From Dama dama (taxonomy: Eukaryota > Chordata > Mammalia > Artiodactyla > Cervidae), in the NCBI RefSeq assembly GCF_033118175.1, contig NW_026870889.1, positions 2,480,001 through 2,544,000 of the forward strand: a stretch of DNA of 64,000 bases, written 5' to 3'. The notes beneath the pieces were generated by a model, which saw only the letters and a list, made by a program, of their open reading frames with translations, ran no database searches and had not been told where the DNA came from. Position numbers and translations under genes: made by a program. Below are positions 11,990 to 23,238 of this stretch, in pieces. Positions within the stretch are counted from its first letter, which is position 1. The number at the start of each line of letters is the position of its first letter.

Positions 11990-14190
11990 CCGGCCCTCTC
12001 CCACTGGAAGACCTCCCCGGCTGCCTCCAAAGGCCGGTTTGCAAGCGCTCCCGCCCACTGTTCCCAGCAGGCGTGCACAATGCTCCCAAGCCCGGGAGAA
12101 AAGCGCTTCAGGGTGGTGCTCTCTCTGGGCCCTTGCCCCTGAGCCTGGGGGCAAGGCAGGGTGTCCACACTCCCAGGCCAAGGCAGAACCACATGCACAC
12201 GTCTGATCTGCCCCCTGCACCGGCAGAGAGCTCGGGGGAGCCAGAGTCTGTCAGGCAGCTGCTGGGCTGGCCGCCTGTGTGGGAAGGGGCAGAGCCGACC
12301 TAGGGGCAAGATGGGCCTCTTGCTCTCCCTGCTGCCATGAGGCTGCTGGGCCAAAGAGGTCTTGGCCATCCAGCCCCTTGCTGGTCCCTTCCCTCTGACG
12401 AGGCCCTCTGAGCTCCAGCACCTTGCAGTGTGGAGACAGCCCCTGCCAGCAACCTCCTCTCCAAGGAGGCCTCAACCGAGGCCTAGGCCCAGGGGAAAGG
12501 CACCAGCGGGGATGAGCCTGGGGAGGCGCCCGGGCATGACTGGACCCAGTTCCCGCAGCCTGCCCCTTGGTGGGGCAGTACCCCCGGAGGCCAGGAAGGT
12601 CTGGGAAAGGCTGGCCAGGGGCAGGGGCCCTGCTGGGTCCTACCCCTGGCCTGTGGGGCCTCTGAGCACAACCGGCCCTCTCCCACTGGAAGACCTCCCC
12701 GGCTGCCTCCAAAGGCCGGTTTGCCAACACTCCCGCCCGCTGTTCTCGCCAGGCACGCACAATTCTCCCAAGCCCGGGAGAAAAGCGCTTCGGTGTGTTG
12801 CTCTCTCCGGGCCCTTGCCCCTGAGTGTGGGGGCCAGGCAGTGGTTCCACACTCCCAGACCAAGGCAGAACCACATGCACACGTCTGTTCCTGCCCCCTG
12901 CACCGGCAGAGAGCTCGGGGGAGCCAGAGTCTGTCAGGCAGCTGCTGGGCTGGCCGCCTGTGTGGGAAGGGGCAGAGCCGACCTAGGGGCAAGTTGGGCC
13001 TCTTGCTCTCCCTGCTGCCCTGAGGCTGCTGGGCCAAAGACGTCTAGGGCATCCAGCCCCTTACTGGTCCCTTCCCTCTGACGAGGCCCTCTGAGCTCCA
13101 GCACCTTGCAGTGTGGAGACAGCCCCTGCCAGCAACCTCCTATCCAAGGAGGCCTCAACCGAGGCCTAGGCCCAGGGGAAAGGCACCAGCGGGGATGAGC
13201 CAGTGGAGGCGCAAGGGCATGTCTGGACCCAGTCCCCGCAGCCTGCCCCTTGGTGGGGCAGTACCCCCCGAGGCCAGGAAGGTCTGGGCAAGGCTGCGAG
13301 GGGCAGGGTCCCTGCTGGGTCGTGCCCCTGGCCTGTGGGGCGTCTGAGCACAACCGGCACTCTCCCGCTGGAAGACCTCCCCGTTTGCCTCCAAAGGCCG
13401 GTTTGCAAGCACTCCCGCCCGCTGTTCCCGCCAGGCACGCACAATGCTCCCAAGCCCGGGAGAAAAGCGCTTCGGGGTGGTGCTCTCTCCGGGCCCTTGC
13501 CCCTGAGCCTGGGGGCCAGGCAGTCGGAACACACTCCCAGGCCAAGGCAGAACGACATGCACACGTCTGTTCCTGCCCCCTACACCGGCAGAGAGTTCGG
13601 GGGAGCCAGAGACTGCCAGGCTGCTGCTGGGCTGGCTGCCTGTGTGGGACGGGGCAGAGCCGACCTAGGGGCAAGTTGGGCCTCTTGCTCTAACTGCTGG
13701 CCTGAGGCTGCTGGGTCAAAGAGGGCTTGGGCATCCAGCCCTTTGCTGGTCCCTTCCCTCTGACGAGGCCCTCTGAGCTCCAGCACCTTGCAGTGTGGAG
13801 ACAGCCCCTGCCAGCAACCTCCTCTCCAAAGAGGCCTCAACCGAGGCCTACGCCCAGGGGAAAAGCACCAGCGGGGATGATCCTGGGGCGGCGCACGGAC
13901 ATGTCTGGACCCAGTCCCCGCAGCCTGCCCCTTGGTGGGGCAGTACCCCCTGAGGCCAGGAAGGTCTGGGCAAGGCTGGCCAGGGGCAGGGGACCTGCTG
14001 TGTCCTGCCCCTGGCCTGTGAGGCCTCTGAGCACAACCGGCCCTCTCCCACTGGAAGACCTCCACGGCTGCCTCCAAAGTCCTGTTTGCAAACACTCCCG
14101 CCCGCTGTTCACGCCAGGCTCGCACAATGCTCCCAAGCCCGGGAGAAAAGCGCTTCGGGGTGGTGCTCTCTCCGGGCCCTTGCCCCTGAG
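11990..14190. repeat. Six-unit higher-order repeat, copy 3 (partial)
   Basis: The right half of unit 11,680 and the units at 12,362, 13,045 and 13,727 match the corresponding parts of copy 2 at an offset of 4,095 bp. Shared variants are CTGAGCCCAACC, CTTGGCCATCC, CTAGGGCATCC and TTCACGCCAGGCTCGC. Similarity to copy 2 breaks near 14,195, where unit 13,727 changes to GGGGGCAAGCAGGGGG. Units 10,315 and 10,997 and the left half of 11,680 do not match the expected members closely. Confidence 0.75.
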
Positions 14191-16228
14191 CCTGGGGGCA
14201 AGCAGGGGGAACACACTCCCAGGCCAAGGCAGAACCACATGCCCACGTCTGTTCCTGTCCCCTGCACCGGCAGAGAGCTTGGGGGAGCCAGAGTCTGTCA
14301 GGCAGCTGCTGGGTTGGCCGCCTGTGTGGGAAGGGGCAGAGCCGCCCTAGGGGCAAGTTGGGCCTCTTGCTCTCCCTGCTGCCCTGAGGCTGCTGGGCCA
14401 AAGACGTCTTGGGCATCCAGCCCCTTACTGGTCCCTTCCCTCTGACGAGGCCCTCTGAGCTCCAGCCCCTTGCAGTGTGGAGACAGCCCCTGCCAGCAAC
14501 CTCCTCTCCAAGGAGGCCTCAACCGAGGCCTAGGCCCAGGGGAAAGGCACCAGCGGGGATGAGCCTGGGGAGGCGCCCGGGCATGTCTGGACCCAGGCCC
14601 CGCAGCCTGCCCCTTGGTGGGGCAGTACCCCCGGAGGCCAGGAAGGTCTGGGCAAGGCTGGACAGGGGCAGGGGCCCTGCTGCGTCCTGCCCCTGGCCTG
14701 TGGGTCCTCAGAGCACAACCGGCCCTCTCCCACTGGAAGACCTCCCCGGCTGCCTCCAAAGGCCGGTTTGCAAGCGCTCCCACCCACTGTTCCCAGCAGG
14801 CGTGCACAATGCTCCCAAGCCCGGGAGAAAAGCGCTTCAGGGTGGTGCTCTCTCCGGGCCCTTGCCCCTGAGCCTGGGGGCAAGGCAGGGTGTCCACACT
14901 CCCAGGACAAGGCAGAACCACATGCACACGTCTGTTCCTGCCCCCTACACCGGCAGAGAGCTCGGGGGAACCAGAGACTGCCAGGCTGCTGCTGGGCTGG
15001 CCGCCTGTGTGGGACGGGGCAGAGCCGACCTAGGGGCAAATTGGGCCTCTTGCTCTCCCTGCTGCCCTGAGGCTGCTGGGTCAAAGAGGTCTTGGGCATC
15101 CAGCCCTTTGCTGGTCCCTTCCCTCTGACGAGGCCCTCTGATCTCCAGCACCTTGCAGTGTGGAGACAGCCCCTGCCAGCAACCTCCTCTCCAAGGAGGC
15201 CTCAACCGAGGCCTAGGCCCAGGGGAAAGGCACCAGCGGGGATGAGCCTGGGGAGGCGCCCGGGCATGTCTGGACCCAGTCCCCGCAGCCTGCCCCTTGG
15301 TGGAGCAGTACCCCCGGAGGCCAGGAAGGTCTGGGCAAGGCTGGCCAGGGTCAGGGGCCCTGCTGGGTCCTGCCCCTGGCCTGTGGGGCCTCTGAGCACA
15401 ACCGGCCCTCTCCCACTGGAAGATCTCCCCGTCTGCCTTCAAAGGCCGGTTTGCAAGCACTCCCGCCCACTGTTCCCACCAAGCGCGCACAATTCTCCCA
15501 AGCCCGGGAGAAAAGCGCTTCGGGGTGGTGCTCTCTCCGGGCCCTTGCCCCTGAACCTGGGGGCCAGGCAGTTGGTCCACACTCGGAGACCAAGGCAGAA
15601 CCACATGCACACGTCTGTTCCTGACCCCTGCACAGGCAGAGAGCTCGGGGGAGCCAGAGTCTGTCAGGCAGCTGCTGGGCTGGCCGCCTGTGTGGGAAGG
15701 GGCAGAGCCGACCTAGGGGCAAGTTGGGCCTCTTCCTCTCCCTGCTGCCCTGAGGCTGCTGGGCCAAAGAGGTCTTGGGCATCCAGCCCCTTGCTGGTCC
15801 CTTCCCTCTGATGAGGCCCTCTGAGCTCCAGCACCTTGCAGTGTGGAGACAGCCCCTGCCAGCAACCTCCTCTCCAAGGAGGCCTCAACCGAGGCCTAGG
15901 CCTAGGGGAAAGGCACCAGCGGGGATGAGCCTGGGGAGGCGCCCGGCCATGTCTGGACCCAGTCCCCGCAGCCTGCCCCTTGGTGGGGCAGTACCCCCGG
16001 AAGCCAGGAAGGTCTCGGCAAGGCTGCCAGGGGCAGGGACACTGCTGGGTCCTGCCCCTGGCCTGTTGGGCGTCTGAGCACAACCGGCACTCTCCCGCTG
16101 GAAGACCTCCCCGTCTGCCTCCAAAGTCCTGTTTGCAAGCACGCCCACCCGCTGTTCCCCCAGGCAAGCACAATGCTCCCAAGCCCGGGAAAAAAGCGCT
16201 TCGGGGTGGTGCTCTCTCCGGGCCCTTG

Positions 16229-17167
16229 GAAGACCTCCCCGGCTGCCTCCAAAGGCTGGTTTGCAAGCACTCAATCCCGCTGTTCACGCCAGCTGCGCAC
16301 AATGCTCCCAAGCCCGGGAGAAAAGCATTTTGGGGTGGTGCTCACTCCGGGCTTTGGAAGACCTCCCCGGCTGCCTCCAAGGCCGGTTTGCAAGCACTTC
16401 TGCCTGCTGTTCCCGCCACCCGCGCACAATGCTCCCAAGCCCGGGAGAAAAGCGTTTCGGGGTGGTGTTCTCTCTGGGCCCAAGAAAGACCTCCCGGGCT
16501 GCCCCCAAATGCCGGTTTGCAAGCACTCCCACTCGCTGTTCCCGCCATCCGTGCAAATGCTCCAAGCCCAGGAGAAAAGCCCTTCAGGGTGGTGCTCTCT
16601 CCCGGCCCTTGGAAGACCTCCCCGGCTGCCTCCAAAGGCTGGATTTCAAGTACTCCCTCCCGCTGTCCCGCCAGCCGCACACAATGCTCCCAATCACGGG
16701 AGAAAAGCGCTTCGGGGTGGTGCTCTCTACGGGCCCTTGGAAGACCTCCCCGTTTGTCTCCAAAGGCCGGTTTGCAAGCACTCATGCCCGCTGTTCCCGC
16801 CAGCCGCGCACAATGCTCCCAAGCCTAGGAGAAAAGCGCTTCGGGGTGGTGCTCTCTCCCGGCCCTTGGAAGACCTCCCCGGCTGCCTCCAAAGGCCGGT
16901 TTGCAAGCACTCAATCCCGCTGTTCCCGCCAGCCGCGCACAATGCTCCCAAGCCCGGGAGAAAAGCGCTTCGGGGTGGTGCTCTCTCCCGGCCCTTGGAA
17001 GACCTCCCCGGCTGCCTCCAAAGGCTGGTTTTCAAGAACTCCCTCCCGCTGACCCGCCAGCCGCACACAATGCTCCCAAGCCCGGGAGAAAAGCATTTTG
17101 GGGTGGTCTCTCTCCGGGCCCTTGGAAGACTCCCCGGCTGCCTCTAAAGGCCGGTTTGCAAGCACTC
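16229..17167. repeat. Segment duplicated in block B (copy 1)
   Basis: This stretch of about seven small repeats matches 23,239-24,177 at an offset of 7,010 bp. Reading the two side by side I found one difference in 939 positions (G at 16,478, A at 23,488). The shared order includes several unusual copies: one with CACTCAATCCCGCTG, one with a GACCCGCCAGCC variant and one with the shortened GTGGTCTCTC. The match ends sharply at 17,168. This is a recent segmental copy within the array. Confidence 0.9.
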
Positions 17168-17638
17168 ATGTCCTCTGTTCCCGACAGCCGCGAACAATGC
17201 TCCCAATTCCGTGAGAAAAGTGCTTCGGGATGGTGCTCTCTCCGGGCCGTTGGAAGACCTCCCAAGCTGCCTCCAAAGGCCGGTTTGCAAGCACTCCCGC
17301 CCGCTGTTCCCGCCAGCCTCGCACAATGCTCCCAAGACCGGGAGAAAAGCGCTTCGGGGTGGTGTTCTCTCCGTGCCAATGGAGGACCTCCCTGGCTGCC
17401 CCCAAAGGCCGGTTTGCAAGCACTCCCACTCGCTGTTCCCGCCAGCCACGCACAATCCTCCAAAACCCCGGAGAAAAGCGCTTCGGGGTGGTGTTCTCTC
17501 CGTGCCCATGGAAGACCTCCCGGGGTGCCCCCAAAGGCCGGTTTGGAAGCACTCCCACTCGCTGTTCCCGCCATCCGCGCACAATGCTCCCAAGCCCGGG
17601 AGAAAAGCATTTTGGGGTGGTGCTCACACCGGGCCCTG

Positions 17639-18667
17639 GAAGACCTCCCCGGCTGCCTCCAAAGGACGGTTTTCAAGCACTCCTGCCTGCTGTTCCCGCC
17701 ACCCGCGCACAATGCTCCCAAGCCCGGGAGAAAAGCGCTTCGGGGTGGTGCTCTCTACAGGCCCTTGGAAGACCTCCCCGGCTGCCTCCAAAGGCCGGTT
17801 TGCAAGGACTCCTTCCTGCTGTTCCCGCCATCCGCGCACAATGCTCCCAAGCCCGGGAGAAAAGCATTTTGGGGTGGTGCTCACACCGGGCCCTGGAAGA
17901 CCTCCCCGGCTGCCTCCAAAGGACGGTTTTCAAGCACTCCTGCCTGCTGTTCCCGCCACCCGCGCACAATGCTCCCAAGCCCGGGAGAAAAGCGCTTCGG
18001 GGTGGTGCTCTCTACAGGCCCTTGGAAGACCTCCCCGGCTGCCTCCAAAGGCCGGTTTGCAAGGACTCCTTCCTGCTGTTCCCGCCATCCGCGCACAATG
18101 CTCCCAAGCCCGGGAGAAAAGCATTTTGGGGTGGTGCTCACACCGGGCCCTGGAAGACCTCCCCGGCTGCCTCCAAAGGACGGTTTTCAAGCACTCCTGC
18201 CTGCTGTTCCCGCCACCCGCGCACAATGCTCCCAAGCCCGGGAGAAAAGCGCTTCGGGGTGGTGCTCTCTACAGGCCCTTGGAAGACCTCCCCGGCTGCC
18301 TCCAAAGGCCGGTTTGCAAGGACTCCTTCCTGCTGTTCCCGCCATCCGCGCACAATGCTCCCAAGCCCGGGAGAAAAGCATTTTGGGGTGGTGCTCACAC
18401 CGGGCCCTGGAAGACCTCCCCGGCTGCCTCCAAAGGACGGTTTTCAAGCACTCCTGCCTGCTGTTCCCGCCACCCGCGCACAATGCTCCCAAGCGCGGGA
18501 GAAAAGCGCTTCGGGGTGGTGCTCTCTACAGGCCCTTGGAAGACCTCCCCGGCTGCCTCCAAAGGCCCGTTTGCAAGGACTCCTTCCTGCTGTTCCCGCC
18601 AGCCACGCACAATGCTCCCAAGCCCGGGAGAAAAGCATTTTGGGGTGGTGCTCACTCCGGGCCCTTG
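17639..18667. repeat. 257 bp dimer array, 4 copies (3 identical)
   Basis: A 129 bp copy (AAAGCGCTTCGGGG, CTCTCTACAGG) followed by a 128 bp copy (AAAGCATTTTGGGG, CTCACACCGGG) forms a 257 bp dimer. It starts at 17,639, 17,896, 18,153 and 18,410. The first three dimers are identical by reading; the fourth differs at several sites, including CAAGCGCGGG and GGCCCGTTT. The same dimer is present only twice at the matching place in block B (26,449-26,963). Perfect identity of neighbours implies very recent expansion or continuing homogenisation. Confidence 0.92.
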
Positions 18668-19956
18668 GAAGACCTCCCCGGCTGCCTCCAAAGGCCAGTT
18701 TGCAAGCAGTCCTGCCTGCTGTTCCCGCCAGCCGCGCACAATGCTCCCAAGCCCGGGAGAAAAGCGCTTCGGGGTGGTGCTCTCTCAGGGCCCTTGGAAG
18801 ACATCCCCGGCTGCCTCCAAAGGCCGGTTTGCAAGCACTCATGCCCGTTGTTCCCACCAGCCGCGCACAATGCTCCCAAGCCCGGGAGAAAAGCATTTTG
18901 GGGTGGTGCTCACTCCGGGCCCTTGGAAGACCTCCCCGGCTGCCTCCAAAGGCCAGTTTGCAAACAGTCCTGCCTGCTGTTCCCGCCAGCCGCGCACAAT
19001 GTTCCCAAGCCCGGGAGAAAAGCACTTCCGGGTGGTGCTCTCTCCGGGCCCTTGGAAGACCTCCCGGGCTGCCTCCAAAGGCCGGTTTGCAAGCATTCAT
19101 GTCCGTTGTTCCCGACAGCCGCGCACAACGCTCCCAAGCCCGAGAGAAAAGCATTTTGGGGTGGTGCTCTCTCCGGGCCCTTGGAAGACCTCCCGGGCTG
19201 CCTCCAAAGGCCGGTTTGCAAGCATTCATGTCCGTTGTTCCCGACAGCCGCGCACAATGCTCCCAAGCCCGGGAGAAAAGCGCTTCGGGGTGGTGTTCTC
19301 TCAGGGACCATGGAGGACCTCCCCGGCTGCCCCCAAAGGCCGGTTTGCAAGCATTCCCACTCGCTGTTCCCGCCAGGCACACACAATGTTCCAAAATCCC
19401 GGAGAAAAGCGCTTCGGGGTGGTGCTCTCTCCGCGCCCTTGGAAGACTTCTCTGGCTGCCGCCAAAGGCCGGTTTGCAAGAATTCCCTCCCGCTGTCCCA
19501 CCAGCCGCACACAATGCTCCAAAACCCGAGAGAAAAGCGCTTCGAGGTGGTGCTCTCTCCGGGCCCTTGGAAGACCTCCCCGGCTGCCTCCAAAGGCCGG
19601 TTTGCAAGCACTCCTGCCTGCTGTTCCCGCCACGCGCGCACAATGCTCCCAAGCCCGGAAGAAAAGCATTTTGGGGTAGTGCTCTCTCCGGGCCCTTGGA
19701 AGACCTCCCGGGCTGCCTCCAAAGGCCGGTTTGCAAGCACTCATGTCCGCTGTTCCCGACAGCCGCGTACAATGCTCCCAAGCCCGGGAGAAAAGCATTT
19801 TGGGGTGGTGATCAGTCCGGGCCCTTGGAAGACCTCCCCGGCTGCCTCCAAAGGACAGTTTGCAAGAACTCATGCCCGCTGTTCCCGCCAGGCACGCACA
19901 ATGCTCCCAAGCCCGGGAGAAAAGCGCTTCGGGGTGGTGCTCTCACCGGGCCCTTG

Positions 19957-22900
19957 CCCCTGAGCCTGGGGGCACTGCAGGGGGAACACACTCCCAGGCC
20001 AAGGCAGAACCACATGCAAACGTCTGTTCCTGGTCCCTGCACCGGCAGAGAGCTCGGGGGAGCCAGAGTATGTCAGGCAGCTGCTGGGTTGGCGGCCTGT
20101 GTGGAAAGGGGCAGAGCCGACCTAGGGGCAAGTTGGGCCTCTTGCTCTCCCTGCTGCCCTGAGGCTGCTGGGCCAAAGAGGTCTTGGGCATCCAGCCCCT
20201 TGCTGGTCCCTTCCCTCTGATGAGGCCCTCTGAGCTCCAGCACCTTGCAGTGTGGAGACAGCCCCTGCCAGCAACCTCGTCTCCAAGGAGGCCTCAACCG
20301 AGGCCTAGGCCCAGGGGAAAGGCACCAGCGGGGATGAGCCTGGGGAGGCGCCCGGGCATGTCTGGACCCAGTCCCCGCAGCCTGCCACTTGGTGGGGCAG
20401 TACCCCCGGAGGCCAGGAAGGTCTGGGCAAGGCTGCCAGGGGCAGGACACTGCTGGGTCCTGCCCCTGGCCTGTGGGGCGTCTGAGCACAACCGGCACTC
20501 TCCCGCTGGAAGACGTCCCCGGCTGCCTCGAAAGGCCGGTTTGCAAGCACTCCCGCCCACTGTTCCAACAAAGGGCGCACAACGCTCCCAAGCCCGGGAG
20601 AAAATCGCCTCGGGGTGGTGCTCTCTCCGGGCCCTTTCCCCTGAGCCTGGGGGCCAGGAAGGGGGTCCACACTCCCAGGCCAAGGCAGAAGGACATGCAC
20701 ACGTCTGTTCCTGCCCCATGCACCGGCAGAGAGCTCGGGGGAGCCAGAGTCTGTCAGGCAGCTGCTGGGCTGGCCGCCTGTGTGGGAAGGGGCAGAGCCG
20801 ACCTAGGGGCAAGTTGGGCCTCTTGCTCTCCCTGCTGCCCTGAGGCTGCTGGGCCAAAGAGATCTTGGGCATCCAGCCCCTTGCTTGTCCCTTCCCTCTG
20901 AGGAGGCCCTCTGAGCTCCAGCACCTTGCAGTGTGGAGACAGCCCCTGCCAGCAACCTCCTCTCCAAGGAGGCCTCAACCGAGGCCTAGGACCAGGGGAA
21001 AGGCACCAGCGGGGATGAGCCTGGGGAGGCGCCCGGGCATGTCTGGACCCAGTCCCCGCAGCCTGCCCCTTGGTGGGGCAGTACCCCCGGAGGCCAGGAA
21101 GGTCTGGGCAAGGCTGGCCACGGGCAGGGGCCCTGCTGGGTCCTGCCCCTGGCCTGTGGGGCCTCTGAGCACAACCGGCCCTCTCCCACTGGAAGACTTC
21201 CCCGGCTGCCTCCAAAGGCCGGTTTGCCAACACTCCCGCCCGCTGTTCCCGCCAGGCACGTACAATTCTCCCAAGCCCGGGAGAAAAGCGCTTCGGGGTG
21301 TTGCTCTCTCCGGGCCCTTGCCCCTGAGTGTGGGGGCGAGGCAGTGGGACCACACTCTCAGACCAACGCAGAACCACATGCACACGTCTGTTTCTGACCC
21401 CTGCACCGGCAGAGAGCTCGGGGGAGCCAGAGTCTGTCAGGCAGCTGCTGGGCTGGCCGCCTGTGTGGCAAGGGGCAGAGCCGACCTAGGGGCAAATTGG
21501 GCCTCTTCCTCTCCCTGCTGCCCTGAGGCTGCTGGGCCAAAGAGGTCTTGGGCATCTAGCCCCTTGCTGGTCCCTTCTCTCTGACGAGGCCCTCCTAGCT
21601 CCAGCACCTTGCAGTGTGGAGACAGCCCCTGCCAGCAACCTCCTCTCCAAGGAGGCCTCAACCGAGGCCTAGGCCCAGGGGAAAGGCACCAGCGGGGATG
21701 AGCCTGGGGAGGCGCCCGGCCATGTCTGGACCCAGTCCCCGCAGCCTGCCCCTTGGTGGGGCAGTACCCCCGGAGGCCAGGAGGGTCTGGGCAAGGCTGC
21801 CAGGGGCAGGAACACTGCTGGGTCCTGCCCCTGGCCTGTGGGGCGTCTGAGCACAACCGGCACTCTCCCGCTGGAAGACCTCCCCGGCTGCCTCCAAAGG
21901 CCGGTTTGCAAGCACTCCCGCCCGCTGTTCCCGCCAGGCACGCACAATGCTCCCAAGCCCGGGAGAAAAGCGCTTCGAGGTGGTGCTCTCTCCGGGCCCT
22001 TTCCCCTGAGCCTGGGGGACAGGCAGGGGGAACACACTCCCAGGCCAAGGCAGAACGACATGCACACGTCTGTTCCTGCCCCCTACACCGGCAGAGAGTT
22101 CGGGGGAGCCAGAGATTGCCAGGCTGCTGCTGGGCTGGCTGCCTGTGTGGGACGGGGTAGAGCCGACCTAGGGGCAAGTTGGGCCTCTTGCTCTCCCTGC
22201 TGCCCTGAGGCTGCTGGGTCAGAGAGGTCTTGGGCATCCAGCCCTTTGCTGGTCCTTTCCCTCTGACGAGGCCCTCTGAGCTCCAGCACCTTGCAGTGTG
22301 CAGACAGCCCCTGCCGGCAACCTCCTCTCCAAGGAGGCCTCAACCGAGGCCTAGGCCCAGGGGAAAGGCACCAGCGGGGATGAGCCTGGGGAGGCGCCCG
22401 GCCATGTCTGGACCCAGTCCCCGCAGCCTGCCCCTTGGTGGGGCAGTACCCCCGGAGGCCAGGAGGGTCTGGGCAAGGCTGCCAGGGGCAGGAACACTGC
22501 TGGGTCCTGCCCCTGGCCTGTGGGGCGTCTGAGCACAACCGGCACTCTCCCGCTGGAAGACCTCCCCGGCTGCCTCCAAAGGCCGGTTTGCAAGCACTCC
22601 CGCCCGCTGTTCCCGCCAGGCACGCACAATGCTCCCAAGCCCGGGAGAAAAGCGCTTCGAGGTGGTGCTCTCTCCGGGCCCTTGCCCCTGAGCCTGGGGG
22701 ACAGGCAGGGGGAACACACTCCCAGGCCAAGGCAGAACGACATGCACACGTCTGTTCCTGCCCCCTACACCGGCAGAGAGTTCGGGGGAGCCAGAGATTG
22801 CCAGGCTGCTGCTGGGCTGGCTGCCTGTGTGGGACGGGGTAGAGCCGACCTAGGGGCAAGTTGGGCCTCTTGCTCTCCCTGCTGCCCTGAGGCTGCTGGG

Positions 22901-23238
22901 TCAGAGAGGTCTTGGGCATCCAGCCCTTTGCTGGTCCTTTCCCTCTGACGAGGCCCTCTGAGCTCCAGCACCTTGCAGTGTGCAGACAGCCCCTGCCGGC
23001 AACCTCCTCTCCAAGGAGGCCTCAACCGAGGCCTAGGCCCAGGGGAAAGGCACCAGCGGGGATGAGCCTGGGGAGGCGCCCGGGCATGTCTGGACCCAGG
23101 CCCCGCAGCCTGCCCCTTGGTGGGGTAGTACCCCCGGAGGCCAGGAAGGTCTGGGCAAGGCTGGCCAGGGGCAGGGGCCCTGCTGGGTCCTGCCCCTGGC
23201 CTGTGGGGCCTCTGAGAACAACTGGCACTCTCCCGCTG
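19957..23238. repeat. 682 bp unit array, segment 2 (anchors 20184-22912)
   Basis: The segment begins with the right part of the unit that holds block A. Anchors follow at 20,184, 20,865, 21,548 (variant GGCATCTAGC), 22,230 and 22,912. Units 20,184, 21,548 and 22,230 are class S; 20,865 is class L. Unit 22,912 is a hybrid: it has the class L GGCCAGGGGC middle but the class S CTCTCCCGCTGG just before block B. Units 21,548 and 22,230 are almost identical, see the separate entry. Confidence 0.95.
21635..22401. repeat. Recent single-unit tandem duplication (copy 1; copy 2 at 22317-23083)
   Basis: Bases 21,635-22,401 match 22,317-23,083 at an offset of exactly 682 bp. I read one mismatch in 767 positions (T at 22,002, G at 22,684). 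The run is bounded by mismatches at 21,634/22,316 and 22,402/23,084. Because the matched run is longer than one unit, the left end of unit 22,230 equals that of 22,912, and the right end of 21,548 equals that of 22,230. That is the pattern left by a one-unit duplication through unequal exchange. Diagnostic variants are GAACACTGC, CTTCGAGGTGG and GGGGTAGAGCC. Confidence 0.93.

Larger units (their letters stand above)
1..16100. repeat. 682 bp unit array, segment 1 (24 anchors)
   Basis: Unit anchors lie at 83, 765, 1447, 2130, 2812, 3493, 4175, 4858, 5540, 6221, 6903, 7585, 8267, 8950, 9632, 10315, 10997, 11680, 12362, 13045, 13727, 14409, 15092 and 15775. The window opens with the tail of an earlier unit (1-82). 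Two middle-part classes alternate. Class L has GGCCAGGGGCAGGGGCC, then GGCCTCTGAG, then usually CTCTCCCACTGG. Class S has GCCAGGGGCAGGGACACTG, then GGCGTCTGAG, then CTCTCCCGCTGG. Class S units here start at 2812, 4858, 6903, 8950, 10315, 13045 and 15775. Units 4858, 8950 and 13045 carry CTAGGGCATCC in place of CTTGGGCATCC, and units 4175, 8267 and 12362 carry CTTGGCCATCC. These shared variants show a six-unit higher-order repeat. The last unit runs into block A. Confidence 0.95.
16101..19956. repeat. Block A: ~30 tandem copies of the ~128.5 bp internal segment
   Basis: The unit anchored at 15,775 is interrupted after CTCTCCCGCTG by repeated GAAGACCTCCCC...GGGCCCTTG segments and resumes at CCCCTGAGCCTGG. 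The next anchor is at 20,184, 4,409 bp away. Subtracting one unit leaves 3,727 bp, which equals 29 extra copies of 128.5 bp. Copies are 128 or 129 bp, and alternate between a form with AAAGCGCTTCGGGG and a form with AAAGCATTTTGGGG. The first and last copies keep the CCAGGCA sequence seen in single-copy units, while inner copies mostly read CCAGCCGCGC, CCACCCGCGC or CCATCCGCGC. Open frames of about 1,000 codons cross the block in several frames at once. They reflect a lack of stop codons and are not taken as coding. Confidence 0.95.

Noticed and set aside
15092..15774. The 682 bp unit as five degenerate copies of the 128.5 bp segment
   Set aside because: Apart from short shared words such as CTGCTGGGC and GGCCTCTGAGC, the rest of the unit does not resemble the segment.
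17639..17900. CENP-B box in the CCCGGGAGAAAAGCGCTTCG stretch
   Set aside because: The spacing and fixed bases of the box (TTCG, then A, then CGGG) are not met on either strand.
16200..19950. Zinc-finger-like linker (PGEKRF, resembling TGEKPF) repeated every ~43 residues
   Set aside because: There are no paired cysteines and histidines with C2H2 spacing, and a real finger repeat is 28 residues.
16101..19956. CRISPR array
   Set aside because: Repeats are contiguous 128-129 bp units without unique spacers, and the setting is a eukaryotic satellite.
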